From Enterovirga aerilata (lineage in GTDB: Bacteria; Pseudomonadota; Alphaproteobacteria; Rhizobiales; Beijerinckiaceae): a DNA stretch of 64,000 nt. This document shows positions 56,089-64,000 of this stretch, in pieces. Location: contig NZ_JABEPP010000001.1 in assembly GCF_013044135.1 (NCBI RefSeq), positions 434,001 to 498,000 on the forward strand, given 5' to 3'. The translations under genes and the position numbers were made by a program. Numbering within the stretch: position 1 is the stretch's first letter; the number at the start of each line of letters is the position of its first letter. The notes below the pieces were generated by a model, which saw only the letters and a program-made list of their open reading frames with translations, was not told the origin of the DNA and did no database searches.

Positions 56089-56577
56089 ATGATCCGTTAC
56101 GCCCTGGCCTGCGACAACGGCCACGAATTCGAGTCGTGGTTCCCGTCCTCGGCCTCCTACGACCGGCAGGCCGAACGCGGCCTCGTTCTCTGTCCGCTCT
56201 GCGGTTCCGCCAAGGTGGCCAAGCAGCTCATGGCGCCCGCGCTGGGGCGGAAGGGGAACGCCGCCGGGGCCGCCGCGGAGCCCGCGCCTGCCCCGGCGAA
56301 CCTGCCCGTGCCGGCAGCGCCGGCCCCGCAGCCGGTCGCCCTGATGTCCGAGCGCGAGCAGGCGGTCCGGGCGATGCTCCGGGCCGTCCGCGAGCACGTG
56401 ACCAGGAACGCCGACTACGTCGGCACGGCCTTCGCCGAGGAGGCGCGCAAGATGCATTACGGCGAGATCGAGCACCGCTCGATCTACGGCGAGGCGAACG
56501 CCGCCGAAGCGAAGGCGCTCCTGGAGGAGGGGATCGAGTTCCACCCCCTCCCGATCGTGCCGGACGACCGGAACTAG
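56089..56577 (+). CDS. DUF1178 family protein
   Basis: A 162-residue protein starting with MIRYALACDNGHEFESWF, followed by YDRQAERGLVLCPLCGSAKV, so Cys8, Cys35 and Cys38 lie in a zinc-ribbon-like N-terminus. An Ala/Pro-rich linker (about 50-85) separates it from a C-terminal helical part with AEEARKMHYGEIEHRSIYG, the family's signature. The function is unknown. DUF1178 genes follow grxC and the nitrilase-family gene in most alphaproteobacteria, which suggests a role in the same thiol or amide pathway. Confidence 0.92.
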   Translation: MIRYALACDNGHEFESWFPSSASYDRQAERGLVLCPLCGSAKVAKQLMAPALGRKGNAAGAAAEPAPAPANLPVPAAPAPQPVALMSEREQAVRAMLRAVREHVTRNADYVGTAFAEEARKMHYGEIEHRSIYGEANAAEAKALLEEGIEFHPLPIVPDDRN

Positions 56578-56587
56578 GCGGGACCGC

Positions 56588-57094
56588 TTGTCGGTCTTCT
56601 TCACCTCCGACCAGCATTTCGGCGATCATCGGCGGCTCTTCATCGACCGCCGTCCCTTCGCGTCCGTCGCCGAGATGGACGAGGCGATGGCCGCGCGCTG
56701 GAACGCGGCGGTGAGGCCGGAGGACACCGTCTGGCATCTCGGGGACCTGACGCGGCTGCGGAAGCCGGAGCGGATCGACGCCCTCCTTTCCGGACTGAAC
56801 GGCCGGAAGCACCTGATCATCGGCAACAATGACGGCCCCGCCACGCTCGCCTGGCCGGGCTGGCAGAGAGTGAGCCACTATGCCGAGCTCGAAGTGGATG
56901 GGCGCGGTCTCGTCCTCTGCCACTATGCCTTCCGGACCTGGAACGGCTCGGGCCGGGGCAGCCTGAACCTGCACGGCCACAGCCACGGGCGTCTCCGGCC
57001 CATGAAGCGGCAGTTCGATGTCGGCGTGGATGTGTGGGATTTCACGCCGGCGACGCTGGACCAGATCCTGGCCCGCGCCGCCATGCGGGCCTGA
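56588..57094 (+). CDS. Metallophosphoesterase
   Basis: A 168-residue calcineurin-like phosphoesterase. The metal-binding motifs are in order: FFTSDQHFGD (D-x-H), VWHLGDLTRL (G-D), IIGNNDGPA (G-N-N/H-D), LCHYAF and NLHGHSHG (G-H-x-H). It is a short form without accessory domains, common in phage and bacterial genomes, and the substrate is unknown. The start is a TTG at 56588, ten bases after the DUF1178 stop; a later start would remove the first motif, so TTG is well supported. Confidence 0.87.
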   Translation: MSVFFTSDQHFGDHRRLFIDRRPFASVAEMDEAMAARWNAAVRPEDTVWHLGDLTRLRKPERIDALLSGLNGRKHLIIGNNDGPATLAWPGWQRVSHYAELEVDGRGLVLCHYAFRTWNGSGRGSLNLHGHSHGRLRPMKRQFDVGVDVWDFTPATLDQILARAAMRA

Positions 57095-57177
57095 GCGTGG
57101 GGGGCGCTTGAGTTTCCCCGCCACCCGCCCGAGAACAGGCCCGGCCGAGGCAGGGCTCTAGGCGGACGGAGGAGGCG

Positions 57178-58047
57178 ATGACGCAGGAGTACCCACCCGG
57201 CCGGGCGGTCCGGCGCCTGGTCGGCGACATCGAGGTGATCGCGCTGAGCGACGGCGTGCAGACGATCTCGCCGGCGCTCTTCCCGGATGCCGACCCGCAG
57301 GACCTCGCCTCCCTGGCGGCCGCGGCCGGCCATGCGGCCGATCCCATGCCGGTCCCGGTCAACACCTTCCTGATCCGGGCCGACGGCTGCAGCTATCTGG
57401 TCGATGCCGGGACGGGGCCGTCGCGCGGCGCGCATCTCGGCCATGTCCCGGCCGCGCTGGCCGAGGCCGGAGTGACGCCGGACGAGATCGACGTCGTGCT
57501 GATGACCCATATGCACGGCGATCATGCGGGCGGGCTCCTGCACCCCTCCGGCGAGACCGCCTTTCCGTCGGCCGAGCTGTGGCTGGCCGAGGAGGAGGCC
57601 GCGTTCTGGCTCGATCCCGATCTGCCCGGCCGCGTACCCGAACGCATGAAGGCGACGCTGGCCAACGCCGTTAAGGCGCTCGATGCCTACCGCGAGCGGA
57701 CGACCCGCTTCTCCGCCGGCCGCGAGGTCGCGCCGGGGATCCGGACGGTGCCGCTGCCCGGCCACACGCCGGGCCAGACCGGCTACCTCGTCGAGAGCCG
57801 CGGCGAGCGGCTCCTGATCTGGGCGGACATCATCCATGTCGCGGCGCTCCAGTTCGCCCGCCCGCATTGGACGGTCGGCTTCGACGTCGACGGCCGGCAG
57901 GCGGCGGAGACGCGCCGCCGCATCTTCGAGCGCGCGGCGGCCGAGAACCTCCCCGTGGCCGGCATGCATCTGCCCTTCCCGGGCTTCGGCCGCGTCGTGG
58001 GGCTGGGGGAGGGGTATGCCTACGCGGCGGAGCCGGCGGATCTCTGA
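57178..58047 (+). CDS. MBL-fold metallo-hydrolase
   Basis: A 289-residue metallo-beta-lactamase-fold protein. The metal site motif is [12 protein letters not shown] (H-x-H-x-D-H) near residues 109-120, the second histidine is in [11 protein letters not shown], the bridging aspartate in LIWADIIHV, and the last histidine in [11 protein letters not shown]. The N-terminal region [20 protein letters not shown] is typical of the quorum-quenching lactonase and related hydrolase group. There is no signal peptide. The ATG at 57178 follows GGAGG. The substrate cannot be named from sequence. Confidence 0.85.
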   Translation: MTQEYPPGRAVRRLVGDIEVIALSDGVQTISPALFPDADPQDLASLAAAAGHAADPMPVPVNTFLIRADGCSYLVDAGTGPSRGAHLGHVPAALAEAGVTPDEIDVVLMTHMHGDHAGGLLHPSGETAFPSAELWLAEEEAAFWLDPDLPGRVPERMKATLANAVKALDAYRERTTRFSAGREVAPGIRTVPLPGHTPGQTGYLVESRGERLLIWADIIHVAALQFARPHWTVGFDVDGRQAAETRRRIFERAAAENLPVAGMHLPFPGFGRVVGLGEGYAYAAEPADL

Positions 58048-58067
58048 CAGGCCGGATCGCGCAAATC

Positions 58068-58096
58068 TTGCACCGGGGCACGTCCGATGCTATCTA
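58068..58096 (+). promoter_or_regulatory. rimP: Predicted promoter of the rimP-nusA-infB operon
   Basis: TTGCAC (58068-58073) and TATCTA (58091-58096) are separated by 17 bases, a good match to a housekeeping promoter. Transcription would begin near 58103, giving a leader of about 100 bases before the rimP ATG at 58202. The stretch starts 20 bases after the stop of the upstream hydrolase gene, so the translation operon has its own promoter. Confidence 0.6.
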
Positions 58097-58109
58097 GCTG
58101 ACGTCAGCT
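58096..58109. promoter_or_regulatory. 14-bp palindrome at the predicted transcription start
   Basis: AGCTGAC-GTCAGCT is a perfect palindrome with no spacer that begins at the last base of the -10 element and covers the predicted start of transcription. Such a position is typical of a repressor operator. In the transcript it would be too tight to form a hairpin at full length. The binding protein is not known. Confidence 0.45.
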
Positions 58110-58116
58110 CTGGTGT

Positions 58117-58169
58117 GGTGCGAAAGCGCCATTGTCGGGAGCGGGCCCGAGAGGGTCCCGCTCTTTTTT
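58117..58169 (+). terminator. Leader hairpins with intrinsic terminator before rimP (attenuator candidate)
   Basis: A small GNRA hairpin, GGTGC-GAAA-GCGCC (58117-58130), is followed by a strong intrinsic terminator: GAGCGGG (58139-58145) paired with CCCGCTC (58157-58163) and then six T residues. It lies within the predicted leader, 32 bases before the rimP start, and downstream of the promoter candidate at 58068-58096. A terminator between promoter and first gene is the layout of an attenuator, and a leader of this type upstream of rimP-nusA has been described in Proteobacteria. It might sense NusA or translation status. It could also simply end transcripts from the hydrolase gene. Confidence 0.75.
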
Positions 58170-58201
58170 ATTGCTTGGACGCCGGACGACGAGCATCGGT
58201 C

Positions 58202-58816
58202 ATGACGGACGGATCCGAAGCCAGATTCTATCGCGAGAAGGGCGTCGCGGCGCGCGTCGCGCAGGTGGTCGAGCCGGTGCTCGAGGATCTGGGCTTCCGC
58301 CTCGTGCGCGTGAAGGTGTCGGCCCAGAACGGGACGACGGTCCAGATCATGGCCGAGCGCCCGGACGGGACGATGACCGTGGAGGATTGCGAGGCGGTGA
58401 GCCGCGCGGTCTCGCCCGTGCTCGACCTGGAGGACCCGGTCGCACAGGCCTACCATCTGGAGGTCTCGTCGCCCGGGATCGACCGGCCGCTGGTGCGCGC
58501 CTCCGATTTCCGGCGCTGGGCGGGTTACGAGGCCAAGATCGAGCTTGGCGTTCCGCTGGAGGGGCGCAAGCGCTTCCGCGGCATCGTCCGGGACGCGGAC
58601 GAGACCACGGCGACGGTCGAGCTCCCCGACGCGCCGGGCGACGAGGAGGTCGTGGCGAGGCTTGCGCTCGACGACATCGCGGAGGCGCGGCTCGTGCTCA
58701 CCGACGACCTGATCCGGGAATCGCTCCGGCGCGGCAAGGCCGCGGAGGAAGCGGCCGCCGGCGACGAGGAAGCGGACCCGACCGCGGACGGGCGGGCCGG
58801 ACAGAATACGGTTTAG
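58202..58816 (+). CDS. rimP: Ribosome maturation factor RimP
   Basis: A 204-residue factor needed for late assembly of the 30S subunit. The N-terminal alpha/beta domain (about 10-90) includes [32 protein letters not shown] and the conserved [14 protein letters not shown]. The C-terminal SH3-like beta domain spans about 95-170. A further acidic Ala/Glu/Asp-rich tail of about 35 residues follows, a common extension in this order. The start is the ATG at 58202. It is the first gene of the nusA-infB operon; nusA begins 12 bases after its stop, with GGAG in the gap. Confidence 0.95.
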   Translation: MTDGSEARFYREKGVAARVAQVVEPVLEDLGFRLVRVKVSAQNGTTVQIMAERPDGTMTVEDCEAVSRAVSPVLDLEDPVAQAYHLEVSSPGIDRPLVRASDFRRWAGYEAKIELGVPLEGRKRFRGIVRDADETTATVELPDAPGDEEVVARLALDDIAEARLVLTDDLIRESLRRGKAAEEAAAGDEEADPTADGRAGQNTV

Positions 58817-58828
58817 AGGAGAACGGAC

Positions 58829-60436
58829 ATGGCGGTCAGCGCCAATCGGCTTGAATTGCTGCAGATCGCGGACGCCGTCGCCCGCGAGAAGGTCATCGAC
58901 CGGCAGATCGTGATCTCCGCCATGGAGGACGCGATCGCCAAGGCGGCCCGCTCGCGCTACGGCGCAGAGACGGACGTGCATGCCGAGATCCACCCCCGGA
59001 CGGGCGAGCTGCGGCTCTCGCGCCATCTCCTCGTGGTGGACAGGGTCGAGAACGAGGCGACCGAGATCTCGCTGGAGGAGGCGCGCCGCCGCAACCCGGC
59101 CGCCCAGGTGGGCGACGCCATCTCCGAGACGCTGCCGCCCTTCGATTTCGGCCGCATCGCGGCGCAATCGGCCAAGCAGGTCATCGTCCAGAAGGTCCGC
59201 GATGCCGAGCGCGACCGGCAATACGAGGAATACAAGGACCGCATCGGCGAGATCATCAACGGGCTGGTGAAGCGGGTCGAATACGGCAACGTCATCGTCG
59301 ACCTGTCGGGACGCGGCGAGGGCATCGTGCGCCGCGACGAGCTGATCCCGCGCGAGACCTTCCGGCCGGGCGATCGCATCCGCGCCTATCTGTTCGACGT
59401 GCGGCGCGAGGCGCGCGGGCCGCAGATCTTCCTCTCCCGCACGCATCCGCAATTCATGGCGAAGCTCTTCGCCTCCGAGGTGCCGGAGATCTATGACGGC
59501 ATCGTCGAGGTGAAGGCGGTGGCGCGCGACCCCGGCTCCCGCGCCAAGATCGCGGTCACCTCGCGCGACTCGTCCATCGACCCGGTCGGCGCCTGCGTCG
59601 GCATGCGGGGCTCGCGCGTCCAGGCGGTCGTGGGCGAGCTCCAGGGCGAGAAGATCGACATCATCCCGTGGTCCTACGACCGCGCGACCTTCATCGTGAA
59701 CGCGCTGCAGCCGGCCGAGGTGGTCAAGGTCGTGCTCGACGAGGAGGCCGAGCGCATCGAGGTGGTGGTGCCGGACGACCAGCTCTCGCTGGCCATCGGC
59801 CGCCGCGGCCAGAACGTCCGCCTCGCCTCGCAGCTCACCGGCTGGGACATCGACATCCTGACCGAGGCCGAGGAATCGGAGCGGCGCCAGAAGGAGTTCG
59901 TCGAGCGGACCGAGCTCTTCATGGCCGCGCTGGACGTCGACGAGGTCGTGGGCCAGCTCCTCGCGTCGGAAGGCTTCCGCAGCGTGGAGGAGATCGCGGC
60001 CGCCGATCCGTCCGAGATCGCGGCCATCCAGGGCTTCGACGAGGACACCGGCGCCGAGATCCAGCGCCGGGCGCAGGAATATCTCGACCGCATCGAGGCG
60101 GAGCAGGATGCGCGCCGGCGCGAGCTCGGCGTGCAGGACGAGCTGCGCGAGATCGACGGCGTGACGACGCCGATGCTGGTCGCCCTCGGCGAGAACGACG
60201 TGAAGACGATCGAGGATCTCGCGGGCTGCGCGACGGACGACCTCGTCGGCTACACGGAGGGCCGCGGCCAGGACGCGGTGCGCCACGAGGGCTTCCTCGA
60301 CCCCTTCGGCGTTTCGCGCGCCGAAGCCGAGGCCATGATCATGCAGGCCCGCGTGAAGGCCGGCTGGATCGAGCCGCAGGCCGAGGAGCCCGTCGAGGAG
60401 GAAGCGGCCGCCGAGGCCGAGATGCAGCCGAGCTGA
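58829..60436 (+). CDS. nusA: Transcription termination/antitermination factor NusA
   Basis: A 535-residue RNA polymerase-binding factor controlling pausing, termination and antitermination. The N-terminal polymerase-binding domain (about 1-130) has [14 protein letters not shown]. The S1 domain (about 135-205) includes [18 protein letters not shown]. Two KH domains (about 225-345) include [19 protein letters not shown] and [15 protein letters not shown]. The C-terminal part (about 365-510) has two acidic helix-hairpin repeats, as in proteobacteria, followed by a Glu/Ala-rich tail. Intact and full length. A leader terminator precedes the operon, a possible target for NusA autoregulation. Confidence 0.97.
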   Translation: MAVSANRLELLQIADAVAREKVIDRQIVISAMEDAIAKAARSRYGAETDVHAEIHPRTGELRLSRHLLVVDRVENEATEISLEEARRRNPAAQVGDAISETLPPFDFGRIAAQSAKQVIVQKVRDAERDRQYEEYKDRIGEIINGLVKRVEYGNVIVDLSGRGEGIVRRDELIPRETFRPGDRIRAYLFDVRREARGPQIFLSRTHPQFMAKLFASEVPEIYDGIVEVKAVARDPGSRAKIAVTSRDSSIDPVGACVGMRGSRVQAVVGELQGEKIDIIPWSYDRATFIVNALQPAEVVKVVLDEEAERIEVVVPDDQLSLAIGRRGQNVRLASQLTGWDIDILTEAEESERRQKEFVERTELFMAALDVDEVVGQLLASEGFRSVEEIAAADPSEIAAIQGFDEDTGAEIQRRAQEYLDRIEAEQDARRRELGVQDELREIDGVTTPMLVALGENDVKTIEDLAGCATDDLVGYTEGRGQDAVRHEGFLDPFGVSRAEAEAMIMQARVKAGWIEPQAEEPVEEEAAAEAEMQPS

Positions 60437-60454
60437 ACCGGGCCGCGCCGCGAC

Positions 60455-61123
60455 GTGCCGAAACCCGAGCCCGAGCGCACCTGCATCGTCACGCGCGAGG
60501 CGAAGCCCGCCTCCGAGCTGATGCGCTTCGTGCTCGGGCCGGACGGCGCCGTCGTGCCGGACCTGCGCAACCGGCTCCCCGGCCGCGGCGCCTGGGTCAC
60601 GCCGACCGCCGCCGCCGTCGCCGAGGCGGTCAGGAAGCGCGCCTTCGGTCGGGCCTTCAAGGCCGAGGCGAAAGTCCCGCCGAATCTCGTCGAAGCCATC
60701 GACGCGGCGCTCGTGCGGGATCTCAAGGGGGCGCTTTCGCTCGCCAACAAGGCGGGCGCGGTCGTGGCCGGCTTCGGCAAGGTGGAGGCGGCCATCGCGT
60801 CGGGTAGCGTGGCGGCCCTCATCCACGCCCGCGAGGCGGCCGAGGACGGAAGGCGCAAGCTCGCCGGGGCATTGCGAAAACGCGATGGCGACTCGATATC
60901 AGGCATATCCATCTTCGACGACCTGCCGGGTGACGATTTGGACGTGGCCTTGGGGCGCGCGCATGTGATACATGCTGCGCTTCTCGCGGGTCCTGGTAGT
61001 GAAGGGTGCCTGGCGCGCTGGCGTCGGCTTCGCCGTTTTCGCGGAGTTGACGACGGGGCCGGGCCCTCGCGGGACGTGGATGGACGGCAGGGCGAGGCTC
61101 GGCAGGCCGAGCGGCAGGACTAG
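60455..61123 (+). CDS. YlxR-domain RNA-binding protein with L7Ae-like domain
   Basis: A 222-residue protein. The N-terminal YlxR/DUF448 domain (about 1-80) has ERTCIVTREAKPASELMRF and PGRGAWVTP, with basic residues that bind RNA. The middle (about 85-170) resembles an L7Ae/L30e fold, with LVRDLKGALSLANKAGAVV and the glycine-rich AGFGKVEAAI. The last 60 residues are Arg-rich and disordered. The alphaproteobacterial protein carries both domains, while Firmicutes have them as separate YlxR and YlxQ genes between nusA and infB. Start is a GTG at 60455. It ends six bases before infB. Confidence 0.92.
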   Translation: MPKPEPERTCIVTREAKPASELMRFVLGPDGAVVPDLRNRLPGRGAWVTPTAAAVAEAVRKRAFGRAFKAEAKVPPNLVEAIDAALVRDLKGALSLANKAGAVVAGFGKVEAAIASGSVAALIHAREAAEDGRRKLAGALRKRDGDSISGISIFDDLPGDDLDVALGRAHVIHAALLAGPGSEGCLARWRRLRRFRGVDDGAGPSRDVDGRQGEARQAERQD

Positions 61124-61129
61124 ATCTGT

Positions 61130-64000
61130 ATGAGTGACACCAAGACCCCGGGCGACAAGACGCTGCACGTCTCTCCGAAGACGTTGTCGCTGCCGAAGCG
61201 CCCGGCCGAGCAGAACACGGTGCGCCAGAGCTTCTCCCATGGACGGTCGAAGGCCGTCGTGGTCGAGACTGTGAAGCGTCGTGCCGCGACGCCGGGCGGC
61301 GCCAAGGATGCCGCTCCGGCCGGCGCGCCGGCCGCTTCCCCCCGCTCCGCCGCGGCGCCTGCCCCGCCCGGCCGCCCGACCCTCGGCCTGTCGCGCCCGT
61401 CCCCGGCGGCTCCCGCTCCGGCGGCGGCGGCGCCCGCTGCCCGCGCGCCTACCCCGGCGGCTGGGACGGCCCCGCGTCCCGCGGCGCCGTCCCAGCCTTC
61501 CGGCCAAGCTCCGGCCCAACCCTCCGCACAGCCAGCCGGCCCGCCGGCCGGCGGCCGCCCGACCGGCATCGTGCTGCGCACGCTCACCGATGCGGAGCGC
61601 GACGCGAGGGTCCATGCCCTCACGGACGCCAAGCGCCGGGAGGAGGAGGAGCGCCGGATCGCGGAGGAGAATGCGCGGCGCCGTGCGGAGCGCGAGGCGC
61701 GCGACCAGAAGGAGCGCGAGGCCGCCGAGGCGCGCAAGCGCGAGGAGGAGGAGCGCCGCCGCCAGGAGGACGAGCGCAAGCGCCGCGCCGAGGATGAAGC
61801 GCGCCGCCGTCTCGGCGAGGTGACGCCGCCCGCGCCCGCGACGCCCCGTCCCACCGATTCGCGCCGCCCGCAGAATCTCGACATGATCGGCCGCCGGCCG
61901 GCCCCTGCCGCCGCGCAGCCCACGAACAAGGATGCGCCGCGTCCGGCCGGTGCCGCCGCGCGCCCGGCCGCCTCCGCGCCTGCCGGCCGGAGCGCCGCCG
62001 CGGACGACGAGGGCGACCGCAAGGTCGTCATCCGGCGGCCCGGCATGCCGCTCAAGATCATCACGCCCCCGAAGCCGAAGGGCCCGGGCGGCGGCAACCG
62101 CGACCGCCGCGGCCGCCTGACCATCGCCAGCGCCACCTCGGGCGAGGAGGAGCGCACGCGCTCCGTCGCAGCCTTCCGCCGCCGCATGCAGCGCATGAGC
62201 GGCCACCGCCAGGTTGACGACAAGGAGAAGATCGCGCGCGAGGTGACCATCCCGGAGACGATCACCATCCAGGATCTCGCCAACCGCATGGCGGAGCGCG
62301 CGGTCGACGTGATCAAGCTCCTGATGAAGCAGGGCCAGATCCACAAGATCACCGATACGATCGATGCCGACACGGCGCAGCTCGTGGCGGAGGAGCTCGG
62401 CCATACGGTGCGCCGCGTCGCCGAGGCCGACGTTCTCGAGGGCCTGTTCGACGAGCCGGATCTCGAGGAGCATCTCGAGCCGCGCCCGCCGGTCGTCACC
62501 ATCATGGGCCATGTCGACCACGGCAAGACGTCGCTGCTCGACGCGATCCGCAAGACGGACGTCGTTGCGGGCGAGGCCGGCGGCATCACCCAGCATATCG
62601 GCGCCTATCAGATCACGACGCCCTCCGGCGCGAAGATCACCTTCATCGACACGCCCGGCCACGCCGCCTTTACGGCCATGCGGGCGCGCGGCGCCAAGAT
62701 CACGGACATCGTGGTCCTGGTGGTCGCGGCCGATGACGGGGTCATGCCGCAGACGGTCGAGGCGATCAGCCACGCGAAGGCGGCGGGCGTTCCGATGGTG
62801 GTCGCGATCAACAAGATGGACAAGCCGGACGCGAACCCGCAGCGGGTCCGCACGGAGCTGCTGCAGCACAACATCCAGGTCGAGTCGATGGGCGGCGACA
62901 CCCTCGAATTCGAGGTGTCCGCGCTGACGGGCCAGGGCCTCGATACCCTGCTCGAAGGTCTGCTGCTCCAGGCCGAGGTGTTGGACCTCAAGGCCGATCC
63001 GCTCCGCAACGCGGAAGGCACGGTGATCGAGGCGAAGCTCGACCGCGGTCGTGGTCCGGTCGCGACCGTGCTCGTCCAGCGCGGGCTGCTGGAGCCCGGC
63101 GACATCATCGTGGCCGGCGCCGAATGGGGCCGCGTGCGCGCCCTCATCAGCGACACGGGCGAGATGATCGAGGAGGCGGGCCCGTCCTATCCGGCCCAGG
63201 TGCTTGGCTTCAACGGTACGCCGGATGCCGGCGACCGGTTCGCCGTGGTGGAATCGGAGGCGCGCGCCCGCGAGATCACGGAGTACCGTGCCCGCGTGAA
63301 GCGCGAGCGTGCGGCCGCCCGCGCCTCGGTGAACCGCGGCTCGCTCGCCGACATGATGCGCGACCTGCGCGAGGGCTCCGGCCGCAAGGAATTCCCGCTC
63401 GTCATCAAGGGCGATGTGGGCGGTTCGGTCGAGGCCATCGTCACCGCGCTCGAGAAGATCGGCAACGAGGAGGTCGCCGCGCGCATCCTGCATGCCGGCG
63501 TCGGCGCCATCACCGAATCCGACGTGACGCTCGCCCAGGCCTCGGGCGCGGTCATCATCGGCTTCAACGTGCGCGCCCACAAGGAAGCGCGCGAGGCGGC
63601 CGAGCGCGCCGGGATCGAGATCCGCTATTACAACATCATCTACAATCTCGTGGACGATGTGCGGGACGCGATGTCGGGCCTGCTCGCCCCGACGCTCCGC
63701 GAGGAGCGGCTCGGCGAGGCGAAGATCCTGGAGGTCTTCGACGTCTCCAAGGTCGGCAAGGTCGCCGGCTGCCGCGTGATGGACGGCCGCGTCGAGCGCG
63801 GCGCCCATATCCGGCTCATCCGCGACAACGTCGTCATCCACGAGGGCGGGCGCCTGCAGACGCTCAAGCGCTTCAAGGACGACGTCCAATCGGTCGTGGC
63901 CGGCCAGGAATGCGGCATGTCGTTCGACAATTACGACAAGATCCGCGTCGGCGACGTGATCGAGTGCTTCAACGTCCACGAGGAGCGGCGCTCGCTGTAG
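61130..64000 (+). CDS. infB: Translation initiation factor IF-2
   Basis: A complete 956-residue GTPase that places fMet-tRNA in the ribosomal P site. A long N-terminal region contains Ala/Pro-rich sequence (about 50-150), a highly charged helical stretch ([20 protein letters not shown], about 165-240) and an IF2N-type domain near 375-440. The G domain begins near residue 460 with [12 protein letters not shown], then [11 protein letters not shown] and NKMDKPDAN. Domains II-IV follow, with the C-terminal IF2C signature [18 protein letters not shown]. The TAG stop is the last three bases of the window. The N-terminal DNA is a low-complexity GC-rich tract. Confidence 0.98.
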   Translation: MSDTKTPGDKTLHVSPKTLSLPKRPAEQNTVRQSFSHGRSKAVVVETVKRRAATPGGAKDAAPAGAPAASPRSAAAPAPPGRPTLGLSRPSPAAPAPAAAAPAARAPTPAAGTAPRPAAPSQPSGQAPAQPSAQPAGPPAGGRPTGIVLRTLTDAERDARVHALTDAKRREEEERRIAEENARRRAEREARDQKEREAAEARKREEEERRRQEDERKRRAEDEARRRLGEVTPPAPATPRPTDSRRPQNLDMIGRRPAPAAAQPTNKDAPRPAGAAARPAASAPAGRSAAADDEGDRKVVIRRPGMPLKIITPPKPKGPGGGNRDRRGRLTIASATSGEEERTRSVAAFRRRMQRMSGHRQVDDKEKIAREVTIPETITIQDLANRMAERAVDVIKLLMKQGQIHKITDTIDADTAQLVAEELGHTVRRVAEADVLEGLFDEPDLEEHLEPRPPVVTIMGHVDHGKTSLLDAIRKTDVVAGEAGGITQHIGAYQITTPSGAKITFIDTPGHAAFTAMRARGAKITDIVVLVVAADDGVMPQTVEAISHAKAAGVPMVVAINKMDKPDANPQRVRTELLQHNIQVESMGGDTLEFEVSALTGQGLDTLLEGLLLQAEVLDLKADPLRNAEGTVIEAKLDRGRGPVATVLVQRGLLEPGDIIVAGAEWGRVRALISDTGEMIEEAGPSYPAQVLGFNGTPDAGDRFAVVESEARAREITEYRARVKRERAAARASVNRGSLADMMRDLREGSGRKEFPLVIKGDVGGSVEAIVTALEKIGNEEVAARILHAGVGAITESDVTLAQASGAVIIGFNVRAHKEAREAAERAGIEIRYYNIIYNLVDDVRDAMSGLLAPTLREERLGEAKILEVFDVSKVGKVAGCRVMDGRVERGAHIRLIRDNVVIHEGGRLQTLKRFKDDVQSVVAGQECGMSFDNYDKIRVGDVIECFNVHEERRSL

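Noticed and set aside
58117-58163. tRNA-like or metY-like gene upstream of rimP, as in E. coli
   Set aside because: No cloverleaf, TPsiC arm or CCA end is present; only the two leader hairpins can be drawn.
61320-62010. Low-complexity GC-rich tract that first looked like a tandem repeat
   Set aside because: It is the Ala/Pro-rich and Arg/Glu-rich N-terminal region of IF-2, which is normally of this composition; no exact tandem unit was found.

Overview
The window is high-GC chromosomal DNA of an alphaproteobacterium, most likely order Hyphomicrobiales (Rhizobiales). The support is its gene neighbourhoods: pckA next to chvI-chvG, a short kinase-domain-only hprK with a mannose-type EIIA and HPr, ctrA divergent from fliI-fliJ, a DivL-type pseudokinase, a TsaE/AmgK fusion, addB-addA-trxA-folC-accD-trpA, secA with a parvulin foldase and argJ, and rimP-nusA-ylxR-infB. 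I cannot assign a genus from sequence reading alone. No rRNA, tRNA, CRISPR array, insertion sequence, prophage or replication origin was recognised. Gene density is high and almost everything reads as core chromosome.

Layout. 1-3554: a partial gene end, a small membrane protein, a BASS-family transporter, an LhgO-like oxidase and an aldo/keto reductase. 3614-10193: pckA, a HugZ-like protein, then the chvI-chvG-hprK-EIIA-HPr block, which links acid/envelope sensing with the regulatory PTS. 10200-12454: chaC divergent from ahcY, with two abutting palindromes between them. 12714-24808: divL, a three-domain TsaE-AmgK-MurU protein, addB-addA and trxA. 24856-30229 (minus strand): trpA-small coiled coil-accD-folC, preceded by an unrecognised two-gene membrane module. 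30362-34831: EamA transporter, a YbhN-like membrane protein translationally coupled to a methyltransferase, a hydrolase and a GNAT enzyme. 34847-37624: fliJ and fliI divergent from ctrA. 37948-49297: a multi-pass membrane protein, secA, a histidine phosphatase coupled to NAD(P)HX dehydratase, an MntA/HepT-type pair with a frameshifted toxin, a parvulin foldase, an orphan TRAP binding protein, a Nu-class GST, an interspersed inverted repeat, argJ and a SIMPL protein. 49347-58047: mutT, small enzymes, a methyltransferase-DUF427-thioesterase operon, comF, a frameshifted small coiled-coil gene, uvsE, grxC, a nitrilase-family amidase, DUF1178, a phosphoesterase and an MBL-fold hydrolase. 58068-64000: a promoter and leader with a strong intrinsic terminator, then rimP-nusA-ylxR-infB, whose last stop codon is the final three bases of the window.

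How the genes work together. DivL and CtrA belong to one alphaproteobacterial cell-cycle phosphorelay, and fliI-fliJ is a likely output. ChvG-ChvI, HprK, EIIA and HPr form a signalling chain beside pckA, the first committed gluconeogenic gene. AmgK and MurU domains recycle peptidoglycan N-acetylmuramate to UDP-MurNAc. SecA and the parvulin protein act in export and periplasmic folding. RimP, NusA, YlxR and IF2 make the transcription-translation operon.

Most notable observations: the TsaE-AmgK-MurU triple fusion, the DivL tyrosine in place of histidine, two small genes broken by single frameshifts while all large genes are intact, the unexplained two-gene membrane module at 28331-30229, the tandem palindromes before ahcY, and the terminator-bearing leader of the rimP operon.
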